A model generated the notes under the pieces. It saw nothing but the letters and a program-made list of their open reading frames with translations, did not search any database and was not told where the DNA came from. A DNA stretch of 64,000 nt, taken from assembly GCF_010183535.1 (NCBI RefSeq), contig NC_071330.1:12505717-12569716 (forward strand). Reading direction: 5' to 3'. Both the position numbers and the translations under genes were made by a program. Of this stretch, positions 33,401 to 44,637 are shown one piece after another. The stretch comes from Caenorhabditis remanei (Eukaryota > Nematoda > Chromadorea > Rhabditida > Rhabditidae). Numbering within the stretch: the stretch's first letter is position 1; every line of letters begins with the position of its first letter.

Positions 33401-36400
33401 ACAGGAGTGACGACTGGAATGGGCGGACGAGTTGGTGACGGGGTGACGAAGAATCTGACGAGAGGATCGACGTCTTCGAAACTGAATGATGAGGCGAACT
33501 CGACGACGTCGGAATCATCAGAAGCCGATGGGGATTCAGATGAGTCGGACGGTGATGAGGAAGAAGATCAGAATGGAGATTTGGCGAGTGCACGGGAAGA
33601 AGCGGAGGGAGCGAGGACGTTGGAGGATGGAGAAGAGGATGAATGGGTGAAGGCGTTGTTGGCGGAAGCGGAGTCGTCGAGTGATGATAGTGATGATGAT
33701 GAGGATGGAGGAAATGCGGTGGAGAAGGAAGATGATGGAGGAGAGAATGAGGAAAGGGAACCCGAGGAAGAGTTCAATCCGTTTATGTGCGATTTTACAA
33801 GTGATGGTGAGTTTTATAAGGCTTTTTGAAATGGAAATAAACAGGAATTGATAATCTTGACTCTCATTTTGATTATGATAGAAATACTAGAAATAGCGGA
33901 AAATCGGAAAATGACTCAAAATTTCTCCAACAAAAACTCGAAAAAAAGTGAAAAATGAAGACTGGGTCACCTTTGGCGCGTTTTCGATTGAAGAAACATG
34001 TTAAAATTTCATTCTGGAACAGATATTGGGTTGAAAATCCCTAATTTGAAGTCAAAAGCCAACTTTTATTTAAAAAAAAACACTATCTTGGACGCGTTTG
34101 GCCAAAATTTCCGGAAAAAAAGAAAATCTGGGAAAAACTCCATAGAAACTAAGTTAGAACAGCATTTTTAGGCCAAAAATGAACTTTTTGGACATTCGGA
34201 CATACAGAAAGGCACCTGGATATCCGGAAAACAAATAGTTGTATAGAAGTCCAAATTTGGACATTTGGACACTTAAGACGGACATCTGGATACTCGGATA
34301 AAAAAAATTACCGTATTACTGCATTTTAAGATCACTAAAATATCTAAATAGACAAACAAAATCTCATTTTTTCAGACCCATGGGCGCACAACCAACAAAT
34401 CGTCGAAGACACTCCACAAAAAGAGAGAAAAACGAAGAAAAGGAAACGTGACGAGGAAGAAGCGGAAAGAATGCGTGAAAAAGTGAGAAAACGAGAGGAA
34501 CGACGAGAAAAGAAGCGACGACGAGCGATTCGAAAGGCTGAAAGAGAGAAGAGACGGAGGAATGAGGAGTTACAGGCGAGGGGGTCTGCAACGGACTTTA
34601 TCACTTCTTCTAGAATATGTGGACAGTCTGTGGAGAAGGAGGATATCAATCCGATGCTTATTAAGACTGAGCTACTCGCAGCTGTCGAAAGATTGGCTCC
34701 ATCACTTCCAGCCAACACACTGGATCAGTTGATTGATGAGATGGGCGGTCCGGAGTACGTGGCTGAAATGACTGGACGACGTGGACATATGGTGACTTCT
34801 GAAACTGGAGATGTCATGTATCAGAGGAGAAATGCCAATGCGGAAGTGTCACTTGAGTTGATTAATATGGAGGAGAAGGAGAAGTTTATGAGAGGAGAGA
34901 AGCTCATTGCAATCATCTCGGAAGCGGCGTCATCTGGAATCTCTCTACAATCGGATCGAAGAGCTATCAACAAGAGACGACGAGTACATATCACTCTGGA
35001 ATTGCCCTGGTCTGCTGACAAGGCGATTCAACAATTCGGAAGAACTCATCGATCGAATCAAGTCTCCGGACCGGAATACGTGTTTCTCATATCAGAATTG
35101 GCGGGAGAGAAGAGATTCGCTTCGATTGTTGCGAAACGTCTGGAATCTCTTGGAGCACTGACTCATGGTGACAGAAGAGCCACGGAGACGAGAGATTTGT
35201 CTCAGTTCAATATGGATAATAAGTATGGACGAGTCGCGTTGGATACTCTGCTGAAAACTGTCATTGGACAGGCTGGAATTCCGCTGATCGAGCCGCCAAA
35301 GGATTATAAGGCTGGAGATTTCTTTGAGGGTTAGTTGGAAAGGAAAATTGTGATTCATAGCCTAAAATTATCAGTTTTGATAGAAATTTCTGAAAATTTA
35401 GGTGAAAATTAGTCATTTTTCACTTTTTCATCGAAAATGTGAAAATTTTTGAAGATTTTTCAGAATTTCTTCTAATTCTTAACCGAAAATTAGATTTTTT
35501 TCGCGAAAAATTTGGGATTTAAATTTTGGCGCCAATTACTCTATAAATGAGTTTTTGTCAGAAATGTCTGAAAATTTAGCTGAAAATTGGTGAATTTCAG
35601 TATTGAATTTTTTCGAAATTTTTTTGATTTTTTTGCAAAAAAGACGATGTTTTTAATTATTGATAAAAACTTTTTTAATTATTTATAAAAACTCATACAT
35701 AAGATTTTAAACAACTTTTGATAAAAATGTTGAAAATTTCCGAAATTTCTGAAAATTTAGCTGAAAATTGATTATTTCCAGACATGCGTCTTTACATGGA
35801 AGGTGTCGGTCTTCTCGCTAAAAACAAGATGGGTCAATACACGATCGAAAAAGAGGCGGCCACAATCCCAAAGTTCCTCAATCGAATCCTCGGATTGCCC
35901 GTTCACGCTCAGAACTCACTCTTCCAGTACTTTTCTGAAATAGTCGCCGAGTTGATAGCTCAATCGAAGCACGACGGAACATACGATACCGGAATTATGG
36001 ATTTGGGAACCGGCGACGATCAAGTGAGGAAATTGGAGACTCGCGTCTTCACGGGACGAGTCGATAATGGAAGTTTTCGAGTGGAAATGCATAAGATTGG
36101 AGTGGAAAGAGGTGTTAGTTGGGAGGAGGCGATGGATCTCTACAAGGAACATTCGAACGACGACGACGGATTCTATTTGTGTCATCCTGGAGGTAACAAC
36201 ACTGCGAATACGAAGAAAGTCGCCGCTTTGGTCTATGGAATCGGAAAGAATAAAGTGGATTCTGGAGCCAGACTGTACGCGATAACGAGACCGTCGACTG
36301 GAAGATCTCCTAAGCTGATGACGATGGCTGATTTAAGTAAACGATTCAGTAAGGTTACTGTAGATGAGGCCAAGGAGGTCTGGAAGCAACAGTATGATTG

Positions 36401-38255
36401 TGAGTGGTTTAAAATGAAATTAACTGAAATTAATTGATTTATTCATTTCCAGCCGCTGCAAACATGTGTCAACACAACTACATCTACTCGAAATGCCGTA
36501 CCGAATCGAATGGAACATACTGTGAAGTTGGTCGTCGTACCCGCACATACTTTGTTTTATCTGGTTCCGTGCTGTCGGTTTGGCCGATTGTTGAGGAGGT
36601 TCTGTCGACTGGTGGTGATAGAAAATCGTCACGGATGCAGGTGATTCGTGTTCGAACTGAACAGGATCAAAAGATTGTTGGTGAGTACGGTATTACTGAA
36701 AATGTGGAGAAACAGACAAACTAAATCCTAAAAATCAAAGAGATTTATAGGGTTTTTGTAAAATTGTGAAAAGCTGAAATTTTTGAAATTAGGTAATTAG
36801 GATAAACAGAAACATGTCTGGACAGCTAGGTTAATAAAAAACATTTTGACCGAAAAACCTGAAAAACTCAAAAAAAAAGGTTTCAAGAAAAGTTCCAGAA
36901 AAATGAGTTTTTGTGGAGGCAAAAAATCTTGAATTTGTATTAAAACTGTAAGTATTTTAAGGACAGACTCCCAAAAACCAGTTTTTTAGTACAAAATTTC
37001 AAGAAAAATCAGAAAATCACAATTTTCGTTACTTAATTGGCTCCCAGGAATTTCATAGTTTTTCCTCTTTTCAAGATTGTTTTTTCCATTTTTGAGATAA
37101 TAAACCCCTCTATACTGATCACCGGTCGTATAAGACACCACCATTTGTGATTGTTTTTCCTCTTCTCGTTTAAATTCTTTTTTCGTTTCGTTTCGTTTCT
37201 GTTTTTCGGAAATCGAAGGCCATCATCAGCAAAACAGATAAAAATGGAAAAGAGAGAGAGAGATGGGAAGAGGGCAATAAAACAAGAACGAATCACTTTG
37301 GTGCAGAGAGGAATCACGATAATAAATTCAGTGGTTATCAGTGATGTTTGATAGTAAAAAGGGGAGAAAACACGTGGAAAGTGGGACAGGGACATCCGGA
37401 TAGACAGGATCACAGACAGACTGAAAACAGACATCTGGAAATTTGGACACACAGACTGAAATTCTGAGAGAATCTCTTGGAATCAGGTGTGGGACATCCG
37501 GACAAACTTTTCTATATGTCAGTAGAAAAGCCCAGGTGTGTCCGGATGTCCACAGAATCTGATTGGCTTATAAAAGAGAAAATCAAGTATCGGTATTAAA
37601 GTTTTTCAAGTGAAAATTACCTATTTTGGCCGGAAAATGATGTTTTCCTACCTGAATAAGGGATTTGTGGCCTCCATAACGCGCCTCAGGCACGACAGAT
37701 ATAGTGATTCGATTCTGGTGCGCCGTTGACGTGTTTTTTTCTGTTTCAATAAAAATCCCTGAATCAGGTAGTCTGGTGCGCCTTTAGCGCGTGCGTTGAA
37801 TTGCCACCAGAAAAAAAGTTTGAAAACGCGTCAGAGGTGCGCCATTTCCTAGTTTCCACCGAATTTGGGATGGTCTGACGCACCTGAGACGCGTTTTCTC
37901 GGGATTTTGCAAATATTGAGCAATCTGGAGTAGATTTTCATATTTTATGTAATTTCTGTGTGTCTGTCCACCCAGATGTCCAATTAGGTTCGCAGAAGAA
38001 AGATTTCAAACGCGTCAAAGGCACGCCAGACAGCTTAAAAATGCAACTCGATAGTCTGGCGAGTCATCTGTTTCTCCAGTTGTCCGAATGTTCGGATGTC
38101 CGATTTCTTCTATTTGCTCCCCCAAAATCGATCGATAAATTATAAAATCAATAACTCTCATTTCAGGTCTCCTCGTCCTTCCCACTCACGTTCGTTCTCT
38201 CGTCACTCAACTGGAAACGCACTGTGGTCGAAGTTATGTCAAGACTGAGCCCTAA
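24428..38255 (+). CDS. let-765: Strawberry notch helicase-like transcriptional regulator
   Basis: Twelve exons: 24428-24516, 25363-25875, 27065-27606, 28386-28890, 29646-29901, 30454-30780, 31475-32176, 32975-33806, 34376-35329, 35782-36399, 36453-36680 and 38167-38255. They sum to 5655 nt, 1884 aa, with every phase compatible. Strawberry notch proteins are nuclear DExD/H-type factors acting in Notch, Wnt and EGF signalling; the C. elegans orthologue is let-765/nsh-1. Residues 1-~635 are low-complexity (Ser/Thr/Gly/Gln). Walker [12 protein letters not shown] is at 723-733, DECH at 841-844, SAT at 880-882, an acidic then very basic, coiled-coil-like insert spans ~1150-1315, and motif [10 protein letters not shown] is at 1474-1481. 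Exon 7 uses an unusual TTTTGAG acceptor. The first ATG has the acidic start [18 protein letters not shown]. The intron sizes (52 to 1486 bp) are large for Caenorhabditis because of repeats. Confidence 0.93.
26001..26145. mobile_element. R1 MITE copy in let-765 intron 2
   Basis: TATTAGCACGG..CTTACAACCGCGCTCTACCG and ..CCGGTGGAGCGCAGTTGTAA are the inverted ends; the core GCGAAATTGAGA is recognisable. Confidence 0.85.
29090..29285. repeat. Sequence shared by let-765 introns 4 and 7
   Basis: This stretch (AGTGACCAATTTCAGTTTAT, ATATGAAATTTTCAA, CTATATCAT) is a diverged copy of 32585-32800 in another intron of the same gene. A second pair, intron 5 (30170-30410) and intron 8 (34140-34370), shares GAACTTTTTGG, ACATACAGA..GGACATCCGGA text and ATCACTAAAA.ATCTAAATAGACAAA. 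Introns of this gene have grown by exchanging the same material. Confidence 0.7.
37727..37918. repeat. GCGCACC/ACGCGTTTT repeat in let-765 last intron
   Basis: About 190 bp rich in TGGTGCGCC..GACGCGTTTT-type motifs. The reverse complement is present at 41707-41900 in an intron of the DEF8-like gene, with the shared text GATTCAGG(T)AGTCTGGTGCGCCTTTAGCGCG. Shorter pieces lie at 38005-38030, 38993-39062 and 50341-50370. Confidence 0.75.
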
Positions 38256-39362
38256 TCTAATTTTCTCCAAATTTTTCTAATAATTTTTTTCTTTTTTTTC
38301 TCTAATTTTTTGTCCATTTTGTTATTCATTTCACTCTTTCTCATAAACACTTTTTCTCTACCTCTCTATCGGCCCCGCCCCCCTCTCATTTAGTAACCTT
38401 TTTCTAATTGTATTAATAATTTTAAGTAATATTGAAAATCATTTTTCTATGGCCCCGCCCACTTTTTCTTTCTTTCTTTTTTGAGTTTTAACTGCTTTAA
38501 CACGTGTTTTTCATTTCACACAACAAAACAGATTTTCAAGGTCAAAAATGATAAGAAAATGGACGATTTTATGATCATTTTGACCTGGAAAATCATTGGT
38601 TTTTTCCCTCTTTTTCTCTATTTCTCTCGGTTTCACACACTCTCTCTCTCTATCTCTGGAATTCTCTTTCTCTCTCTCTTGTTGTTTTCTTTTTCTTCAT
38701 TTTGTGTTACTTTCTGACTTTTTTCGCCCTTTCTTCTATTGAAACGTGTAATAAAAATGAGTTGTTGATGGAAGATTGAGAATAGGGATGAAAATAATAA
38801 TATGAATAATGAAAAGTTGAGAATTACTGAAATTAATTTACTTTTGGTTTTGGTAGAATTTGGATTGAGAAAAATCAGTTTTTCGGCAGGATTTCAAAAT
38901 TTTCGTATTAAAAAACTGTAACAGTTCGTGGCTTGACCTGAAATTAGTGAATTTTCGATCTCGATTTTTGAAAAATTTTGTTGTTACATTGAGTCTGGCG
39001 CACCGTTGACGCGTTTTCTATGAAAATTTTGTTATTAAGGCTGGCGCACCTTTGACGCGTTTTCCATAAAAACCCAATTTTTAAAAAAAGTTTAGGAATT
39101 TTCGTTTCGAGACCAAAAATTATGGCATTTAATACAGTAATTTTAAAATATTTTCTGAGAAATATTTGTATTAAAAAAAAGAATATCTGTGATAATGGAC
39201 AAAAACCCCGAGAATATACACAAAAAACGAAATTTCAGTATGAAAAATGGCCGAACTTTTTCTTTTGTCTTTCTAGGCCACGAATTGATTTCCTTTTTTT
39301 TTCTTCCTAATTTTTTTTCCGTTTGTTTCACTGTAATTCTTGAAGTTTAACCTTGTTTTTAG
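38256..39362. other. let-765 3' flank, no gene seen
   Basis: T-rich 3' UTR and flank. No polyadenylation signal can be picked with certainty; ATAATAAAAATG at ~38750 is a candidate. No open frame has coding character. Confidence 0.5.
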
Positions 39363-39738
39363 CAGACTTGTCAAAAATCGGGCCGAGATTTTTCTTGACC
39401 GGGCCGGGCCGGGCCGAAATGTCTCTTGGCCCGGCCCGGCCCGGTCGGCCCGGATTCAAAAATGGGTACCCATTTTTACCAATTTTTTTTGTTAAAATTT
39501 TTCGAAAAAAAGAGTAAAAATACTTAAATTATCATACATATTCAAATTTTGATTCAATTTCAAATGTTTATTCGAAAACTATACTTTTTTCAAAAAAGTT
39601 CAAAAAATTTCCAAAAATTTCCAAAAAAAAGTTGAAAAACAAAAAATGTTTTGAAAAATGTTTCAAAACGGGCCGAGCGGGCCGGGCCGAGATTTTTCCT
39701 GATTTTGGCCCGGCCCGGCCCGGCCCGTGACAAGTCTG
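39363..39738. mobile_element. hAT-like GC-rich MITE (376 bp)
   Basis: The ends are CAGACTTGTCA (39363) and TGACAAGTCTG (to 39738), with an exact 8-bp duplication GTTTTTAG (39355-39362 and 39739-39746). GGCCCGG blocks lie beside both ends and an AT-rich middle of ~200 bp separates them. The same element occurs in inverse orientation at 55555-55943. Confidence 0.93.
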
Positions 39739-40146
39739 GTTTTTAGTATTTTCAGGTTATAAAGACTGATAAAATTATTCAAAAATCTTGGGTCGTGGCC
39801 TAGAAACCCTAAAGAGAAAAGTTAGACCACATTGGAAATTTGAGTGATTTTCTGACTCAAATTCGCATTTTTTTGTGAAAAACTGAACAATTGCATATTT
39901 TTTGAACAATTTTGGATTTCAGCTGAAAACAGCTCTTTTACTCTATAATTTCAAAAACTTTTAGAAAAATGTTGACAAGAATAGGCATCCATTTTTTAAT
40001 CCGGGCTAAGAGTTCGTCTTTTTCCGGGTTTTTGTCAGAAAAAAACCTATTTTTTGATGAAGTTTACCGTTTTTTCTATATCTCAATTTTCTCCAAAATA
40101 AATTTCCAATCTATTTTCCAGAATCTCATCCCCCCACGACGTCTGA
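39739..40146. other. Upstream region of the DEF8-like gene
   Basis: No gene. ATTTTCCAG at ~40113-40121 followed by a 25-nt leader to the ATG at 40147 fits a trans-splice acceptor. Confidence 0.55.
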
Positions 40147-43100
40147 ATGTCGTGGTGTTCATCAGAAGACGCTCTGAATAACTCGTCGACGCCTTCGAGT
40201 CGTTCCCGTAAATCATCATGGTTAATATCGAAAGTCGATGAGAATGAAGTGGATAAAGAAGTGGCAGAAATGATGGACGATTGGAGAAGAAGACGTCAGA
40301 ATTCAGATGGAGGAGAGACAACGACGACGAATCAGATGGAATGTATTCAGGCGGCATTGGATTACTGTAGATCACAGTTGAAACAATTATTGATTGATGA
40401 GAATGAGAGTGGAGAGAGTGGAGAGACAGAGAAGAAGAGCAAACCGAGTGAGTTTGTGTTGGGAGAGTACGGTAGAGCGCACTTTAATAAGGCAGAAAAT
40501 TGGAAAAGTTCAGTAGAGCGCACTCTCAACAATTAAGAGTCAGACTTTTAAACAGTGGAATAGAGCGCGTTTTCTTCAATTTTCGTGTTCCTCACAAAAT
40601 TTTCGGTAGAGCGCGTTTTCACCTGGTACGATAATGTCGCTTGCGATAGAGCAGATTTGCTCCTTTTTTAATTTTGTATTAGCTCGGCACAGCCCATACA
40701 ACTGCGCTCTACCGAAATGCCCCTCGAGAAATGTCTCTTTATCTCTGAGTCTCTCAATTTCGCACGCAATTTTCTTCGGTTTCGGTAGAGCGCGGTTGTA
40801 AGAAGCCTGCCGTGTTAATAGAATCAGAATAAGACTTCGGTTGAACGCACTTCCTTCCAGTTGGGTTTCTTCTAGTGCAAATGAGCTCCATCGAGAATTC
40901 TGACAGGGCGAGTGTACGGTAGAGCGTGTTTTCATAAGCTGTTCAATAGAGCGCACTTGCAAGCCATGACAGCGAGTTTTCCTTGGTCCCCAAAGTGTGC
41001 AATAGAGCGCGTTTTCCTCCGAATCCTCCGAATTCTTCAATTTTTCAGTCAACATAATCTCCCCGAATTCTGAAACAGTCGAAGAAGAAGATCAACTCGG
41101 AAATCTTGTCAACTGTCTGAATCGACAACAAAAAGCAGTCCGACAACAGATGTATTTCGATAAAATTGTCCAATTGGGTCTCGAGAGACAAGCGATTCAA
41201 GTGAGTGGTGGCCTAGAAATCAAAATTTGCTAAATTTCTCTTCCAGGATGAAGCCGGTGGCCCCGCCCACTCGGCCGACGAGTGTCGAGCCGGAGGACAT
41301 GAATTCGTGATGCAACCGGTCAGAGGTGGACACAATCCATGCTGTGAAGTGTGTATGCACACGATTTGGAGATTGGTTCAGTGGTGGAGACGGTGTAGAG
41401 GTACGGGATGGACATCTGGATGGACAGACACACAGACAGACAGACAGACAGACATAAACCGAAAAAAATTCGAAAAAATAGTTTTTTGAAGAAAAATGAG
41501 CAAAAAATTAAGGTTTTCCTTATCAAACAGTTGCAAAAATTGCATAAGAATGAGTTTTTGCCTTTGCACCTTCGGGCATCTGGATGCACAGACACACAGA
41601 CAGACATCTTGAATTTCTGATTTACAAGAAGACATCTGGACATTCGGACAGACAGACAGAAATTACGGAAAATGTGAAATTCTAGTCCAGATTGCTCAAT
41701 AATTTGCAAAATCCCGAGAAAACGCTTCTAGACCATCCCAAATTCGGTGCAAACTAGAAACTGGCGCGCCTCTGACGCGTTTTGAACATTTTTTTCTGGT
41801 AATGCACCAACGCGCGCGCTAAAGGCGCACCAGACTACCTGATTCGGTGATTTTTGTTGAAATAGAAAAACGCGTCTCAGGCGCGCCAGTCAATTAAAAA
41901 TGGTTGAAAAAAAGTTGGTCTGGCGCGCCTTTCACGCGTTTTTCATCGAAAATTTATTTTTCGTGAAAAAATTCAGTTCTGGATTTCGGCGCCAAGTACA
42001 AGTATGCTGAAAATACATTCTTGTCTGCGAACATCCGGATATCTGGATGGACAGACAGACAGACTTTTGGGTATCTAAAGAAATTTTACACCAAAAACCG
42101 GACGCACAGACACACAGACAGACATAGAATCAAAAAAATTCGGTTTTTTGAAGAAAAATGAGCAAAAAATTAAGTTTTTCCATATCAAAAAGTTGCAAAA
42201 ATTGCATGAAAAAAAAGAGCTTTTGCCTTTGGACAATCTGGACAAACCGAGACACAGACAGACTAACAATTCCTTTATTTTCAGTATGCGGAATGCGTGC
42301 CCATGACAAATGCGCGGAAGACGTGAAACGAGTGTGTGCAGGTGTCCTCTCGACCCGATCGAAATTCGAATTGAACATAAATTTATGCGAAGAACGAAGT
42401 CTCGCCGAACAAGAATATCAATGTGCCGAATGCTCCGCCCCCATCTGTTTCGACGGAACAGCTGAACAAGAAGCACGTCTTTGTGATTACTCGGGAGAAC
42501 TATTCTGTCCGAATTGTCATTGGAACGATACGTGGAGTATTCCGGCGAGAATAATTCACAATTTGGATGCGACGCCACGACCGATTTGTCGAGCTGTGAA
42601 GCAATTGTTGTCGATTGTCGATCATCGACCGTTGATTGATATCAATGAGTCGACATTGTCATTGATTAAGTTTCATAAGGTAGGAAAGTGACGAAAAAAA
42701 AGAAAAAAGATTCTGGAGGTATGGGGAATTGAACCCCAGCCCTCTCCCATGCTAAGGGAGCGCTCTACCACTGAGCTATACCCCCGCACGGCGAAGAGAG
42801 ACATGGAGGGCGGTTTTGTTGCGGCGGCTGCCGCTGAAAGGAGAGGGCGCCGGCGCAGCAGCAAACGCGCTCTAGGCATCAATAGAGCGCACTTACCAAA
42901 CTTCTGAAATATCAAATACAATTTCAGGAACTCCGACGCGTCAACGAGCTTCGCCGCAACTTTCTCCTCATGAAGTGCTATTTCGTCAGTTGCCGCGCCG
43001 CACGACGCCTCCGAATCCTACAGTACCTCCAGACGCACTCGCATTTCGTTGATAACCATGTGATGTACTCACTGAAAGAGCTTCGAGAACTCTGCGAGGG

Positions 43101-43505
43101 AACACTTCTTCCAGAACTCGAACAGATTCATGCAGTATTCCGGAAGCATATCGAAGAGGTGCGGAGAAAACTTTTTGAAAAATTAAATAAAAAATTTTTA
43201 GGAATGCGAAACGTGCGCTGGAAATGGGTTCTTCTGCGAACTATGCGACGAATCGTGTATTGTAGATCAAAAAGAGAAGATACTGTACCCGTTCACCGAG
43301 AATACACGTTCATGTGCCACGTGTCTTGCAGTGTACCATAAGAAATGTTTCGAGAGGAAAAGTTTGAATTGTCCGAGGTGAGAGGACATCCGGATAGACA
43401 GACACACAGATATTGATTTTCAGATGTGAACGACGTCGAAAACGAAGTGAACTGCCGAAGACGTTGAGCAGTAGTGATGAGAAGGAGACGGTGACGGCGA
43501 ATTGA
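40147..43505 (+). CDS. DEF8-like C1/RUBICON-homology zinc-binding protein
   Basis: Seven exons (40147-40447, 41049-41200, 41247-41400, 42285-42679, 42928-43158, 43202-43377, 43424-43505) total 1491 nt, 496 aa, close to the size of DEF8. DEF8/PLEKHM-type proteins act on late endosomes and lysosomes with Rab7. Residues 1-150 are acidic and helical. From ~169 a C1-like zinc finger runs H..CCEVC..CRVCGMRAHDKC..RVC (split by a phase-1 intron). Then the RUBICON-homology region follows with YQCAECSAPI, LFCPNCHWN, a long helical stretch, and CETCAGNGFFCELC, SCATC, YHKKCFE, LNCPRC zinc ligands. The C-terminal tail is basic. Intron 1 (601 bp), intron 3 (884 bp) and intron 4 (248 bp, holding a tRNA gene) are repeat-rich. 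Assignment rests on motif order; I cannot exclude another PLEKHM/Rubicon family member. Confidence 0.85.
40472..41012. repeat. AGAGCGC-motif cluster in the DEF8-like gene intron 1
   Basis: The short text (G/A)GTAGAGCGC(A/G)(C/T)TT or AATAGAGCGC occurs about ten times in 540 bp (for example near 40472, 40513, 40562, 40607, 40919, 40949 and 41004), irregularly spaced and mostly on one strand. A complete R1 MITE, whose ends contain the same text, lies in the middle (40677-40820). The first copy starts 25 bp after the splice donor. Confidence 0.75.
40677..40820. mobile_element. R1 MITE, well-preserved copy
   Basis: TATTAGCTCGGCACAG..TACAACTGCGCTCTACCG on the left and CGGTAGAGCGCGGTTGTAAG..CCTGCCGTGTTAATA on the right are ~40-bp inverted ends. 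The outermost TA on each side is compatible with a TA target duplication. Confidence 0.88.
41405..41660. repeat. GACA/CAGA microsatellite with GGACATCTGGA text
   Basis: ACAGACAGACAGACAGACAT and related runs recur at 41420-41452, 41590-41660, 42048-42062 and 42108-42123, and in let-765 introns (30040-30310, 34200-34280, 37390-37460). They are interspersed with ACATC(T/C)GGA. The segments 41453-41545 and 42120-42215 are also copies of each other (AAGAAAAATGAGCAAAAAAT). Confidence 0.7.
42714..42785 (-). tRNA. tRNA-Ala (AGC) inside an intron, antisense
   Basis: The minus strand folds as a 72-nt tRNA. The 5' GGGGGTATAGC pairs with 3' TACCTCCA, the D-arm contains TAGCTCAGTGGTAGAGC, the anticodon arm is CTCCC-TTAGCAT-GGGAG giving anticodon AGC, and the T-arm is GGGGTTCAATTCCCC. 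The A box and B box are intact, so it should be transcribed by RNA polymerase III. It sits in intron 4 of the DEF8-like gene, in the opposite direction. A T-rich stretch follows on the minus strand (42693-42709), as expected for termination. Confidence 0.95.
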
Positions 43506-44054
43506 TTAAAAATATATTTATTGATTTCTGTGATATTTTAATACTCTCTAATCAAATATGTGTAATACTTCTTGTCGAATTATATTGAAAAATGAATAAA
43601 TTGGATTAATTTTTTTTTCTATTTTTTGAAAAAAAAGTTTCACCTAAAATCTCAAAGTTTATGGAGAATCTAAATAAATATTTTGTTCGTGGCCTAGGAA
43701 ACCAGGTTTTGGGATTCTAGGTCACAAAGAAGTGAATGACGTTGTGGGCCTAGATAAAAATTTCAGCAAAAAGTGTTTGATCTAGGTGGGTAGATCAAAA
43801 AACGCACCCGGTGAAAAATCGATTTCAGTCATCTTTTTAAATGTTCTTTTCGTTTTTTGTGCTCATTTCCGGCCGATTTTAGTCGATTTCTGGCTGTTTT
43901 TTGCCCATTTTCACTTATTCTTTTTCGTCTCCTCCGTTGTCTTCTGGGAATTTTTGGTGCGCGCTCTTTGCGTAAGCACTTCCACACACAGAGGTCTTGT
44001 AGTCGTTCACAGAGAATTCAGTCATCTCACAATTTCTTCTCATTTCCTTTTTCC
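43506..44054. other. Intergenic
   Basis: No gene seen. GAATAAA at ~43591 is a plausible polyadenylation signal for the DEF8-like gene. The rest is AT-rich flank leading to the MITE. Confidence 0.5.
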
Positions 44055-44509
44055 CAGGGTGCTCCACCGATTAAAATCGATTATTGATTAAAAATCGGTG
44101 AAAATACTCGAAAAATTCCGGAGAATTCTGTCGGTTTTAAATTAAACATAAAAACGATTTCCTTCGGTTTTCACCGGTGAAGCAACCGATTAAACCGATT
44201 TTTCTTCGATTTTCTCGATTTTTACTGATTTTTTCGGTCTTTTCTGAAATTTTAAACTCTACTGATGTTTGTAAAAATCGGTAAAAATCGAAAAAATCAA
44301 AGAAAAATCAGTTTCTTCACCGGTGAAAACCGAGAGAAATTGGGTTTTTTTTCAAACATTTTCGAAGAAAATCGATTATCACCAATTTTTGTTCGGTTTT
44401 ATTCCGGTTTTTGTTTTTGAAAACCGGTGGAATTCAACCGGGGGAAGAAACGATTTTCACGTTTTCAATTTTCTTTTTTCTTCGATTTAATCTTCCTTTG
44501 AGCACCCTG
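44055..44509. mobile_element. hAT-like MITE with CGGTTTT core, upstream of rsp-3
   Basis: The ends are CAGGGTGCTC (44055) and GAGCACCCTG (to 44509). Flanking 8-mers are CTTTTTCC (44047-44054) and CTCTTTCC (44510-44517), matching at seven of eight positions. The interior is dominated by AAAATCGGT/ACCGATTTT text in both orientations, so it is strongly self-complementary. It ends about 130 bp before the rsp-3 ATG. Confidence 0.8.
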
Positions 44510-44637
44510 CTCTTTCCCTATCTCTATTCCATTGCGCCTTTATTTTCACAGTTTTTTCCTTGATTCCTTGTCGTGAACTCATTCTTCTCATTCCCCCTTT
44601 CCCTATCTCTATTCCATTATTGTTTTGCAGGTGTCCG
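44510..44637 (+). promoter_or_regulatory. rsp-3 leader region with duplicated pyrimidine block
   Basis: TTTCCCTATCTCTATTCCAT occurs twice (44514-44533 and 44599-44618), 85 bp apart. Two acceptor-like sites follow, TTTTCACAG (~44551) and GTTTTGCAG (44622-44630), the latter 7 nt before the ATG. This looks like an outron with the main trans-splice site at 44630. Confidence 0.55.

Noticed and set aside
33306..33777. Minus-strand Ser/Pro-rich open frames
   Set aside because: They are the antisense of the acidic Asp/Glu/Ser region of let-765 exon 8.
13563..38255. mdh-2 and let-765 as one operon
   Set aside because: Although adjacent and co-oriented, about 9.6 kb separates them, far more than the usual ~100 bp between operon genes in Caenorhabditis.
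40472..41012. CRISPR-like array of AGAGCGC words
   Set aside because: Words are too short and spacing is irregular (from 20 to over 100 bp).
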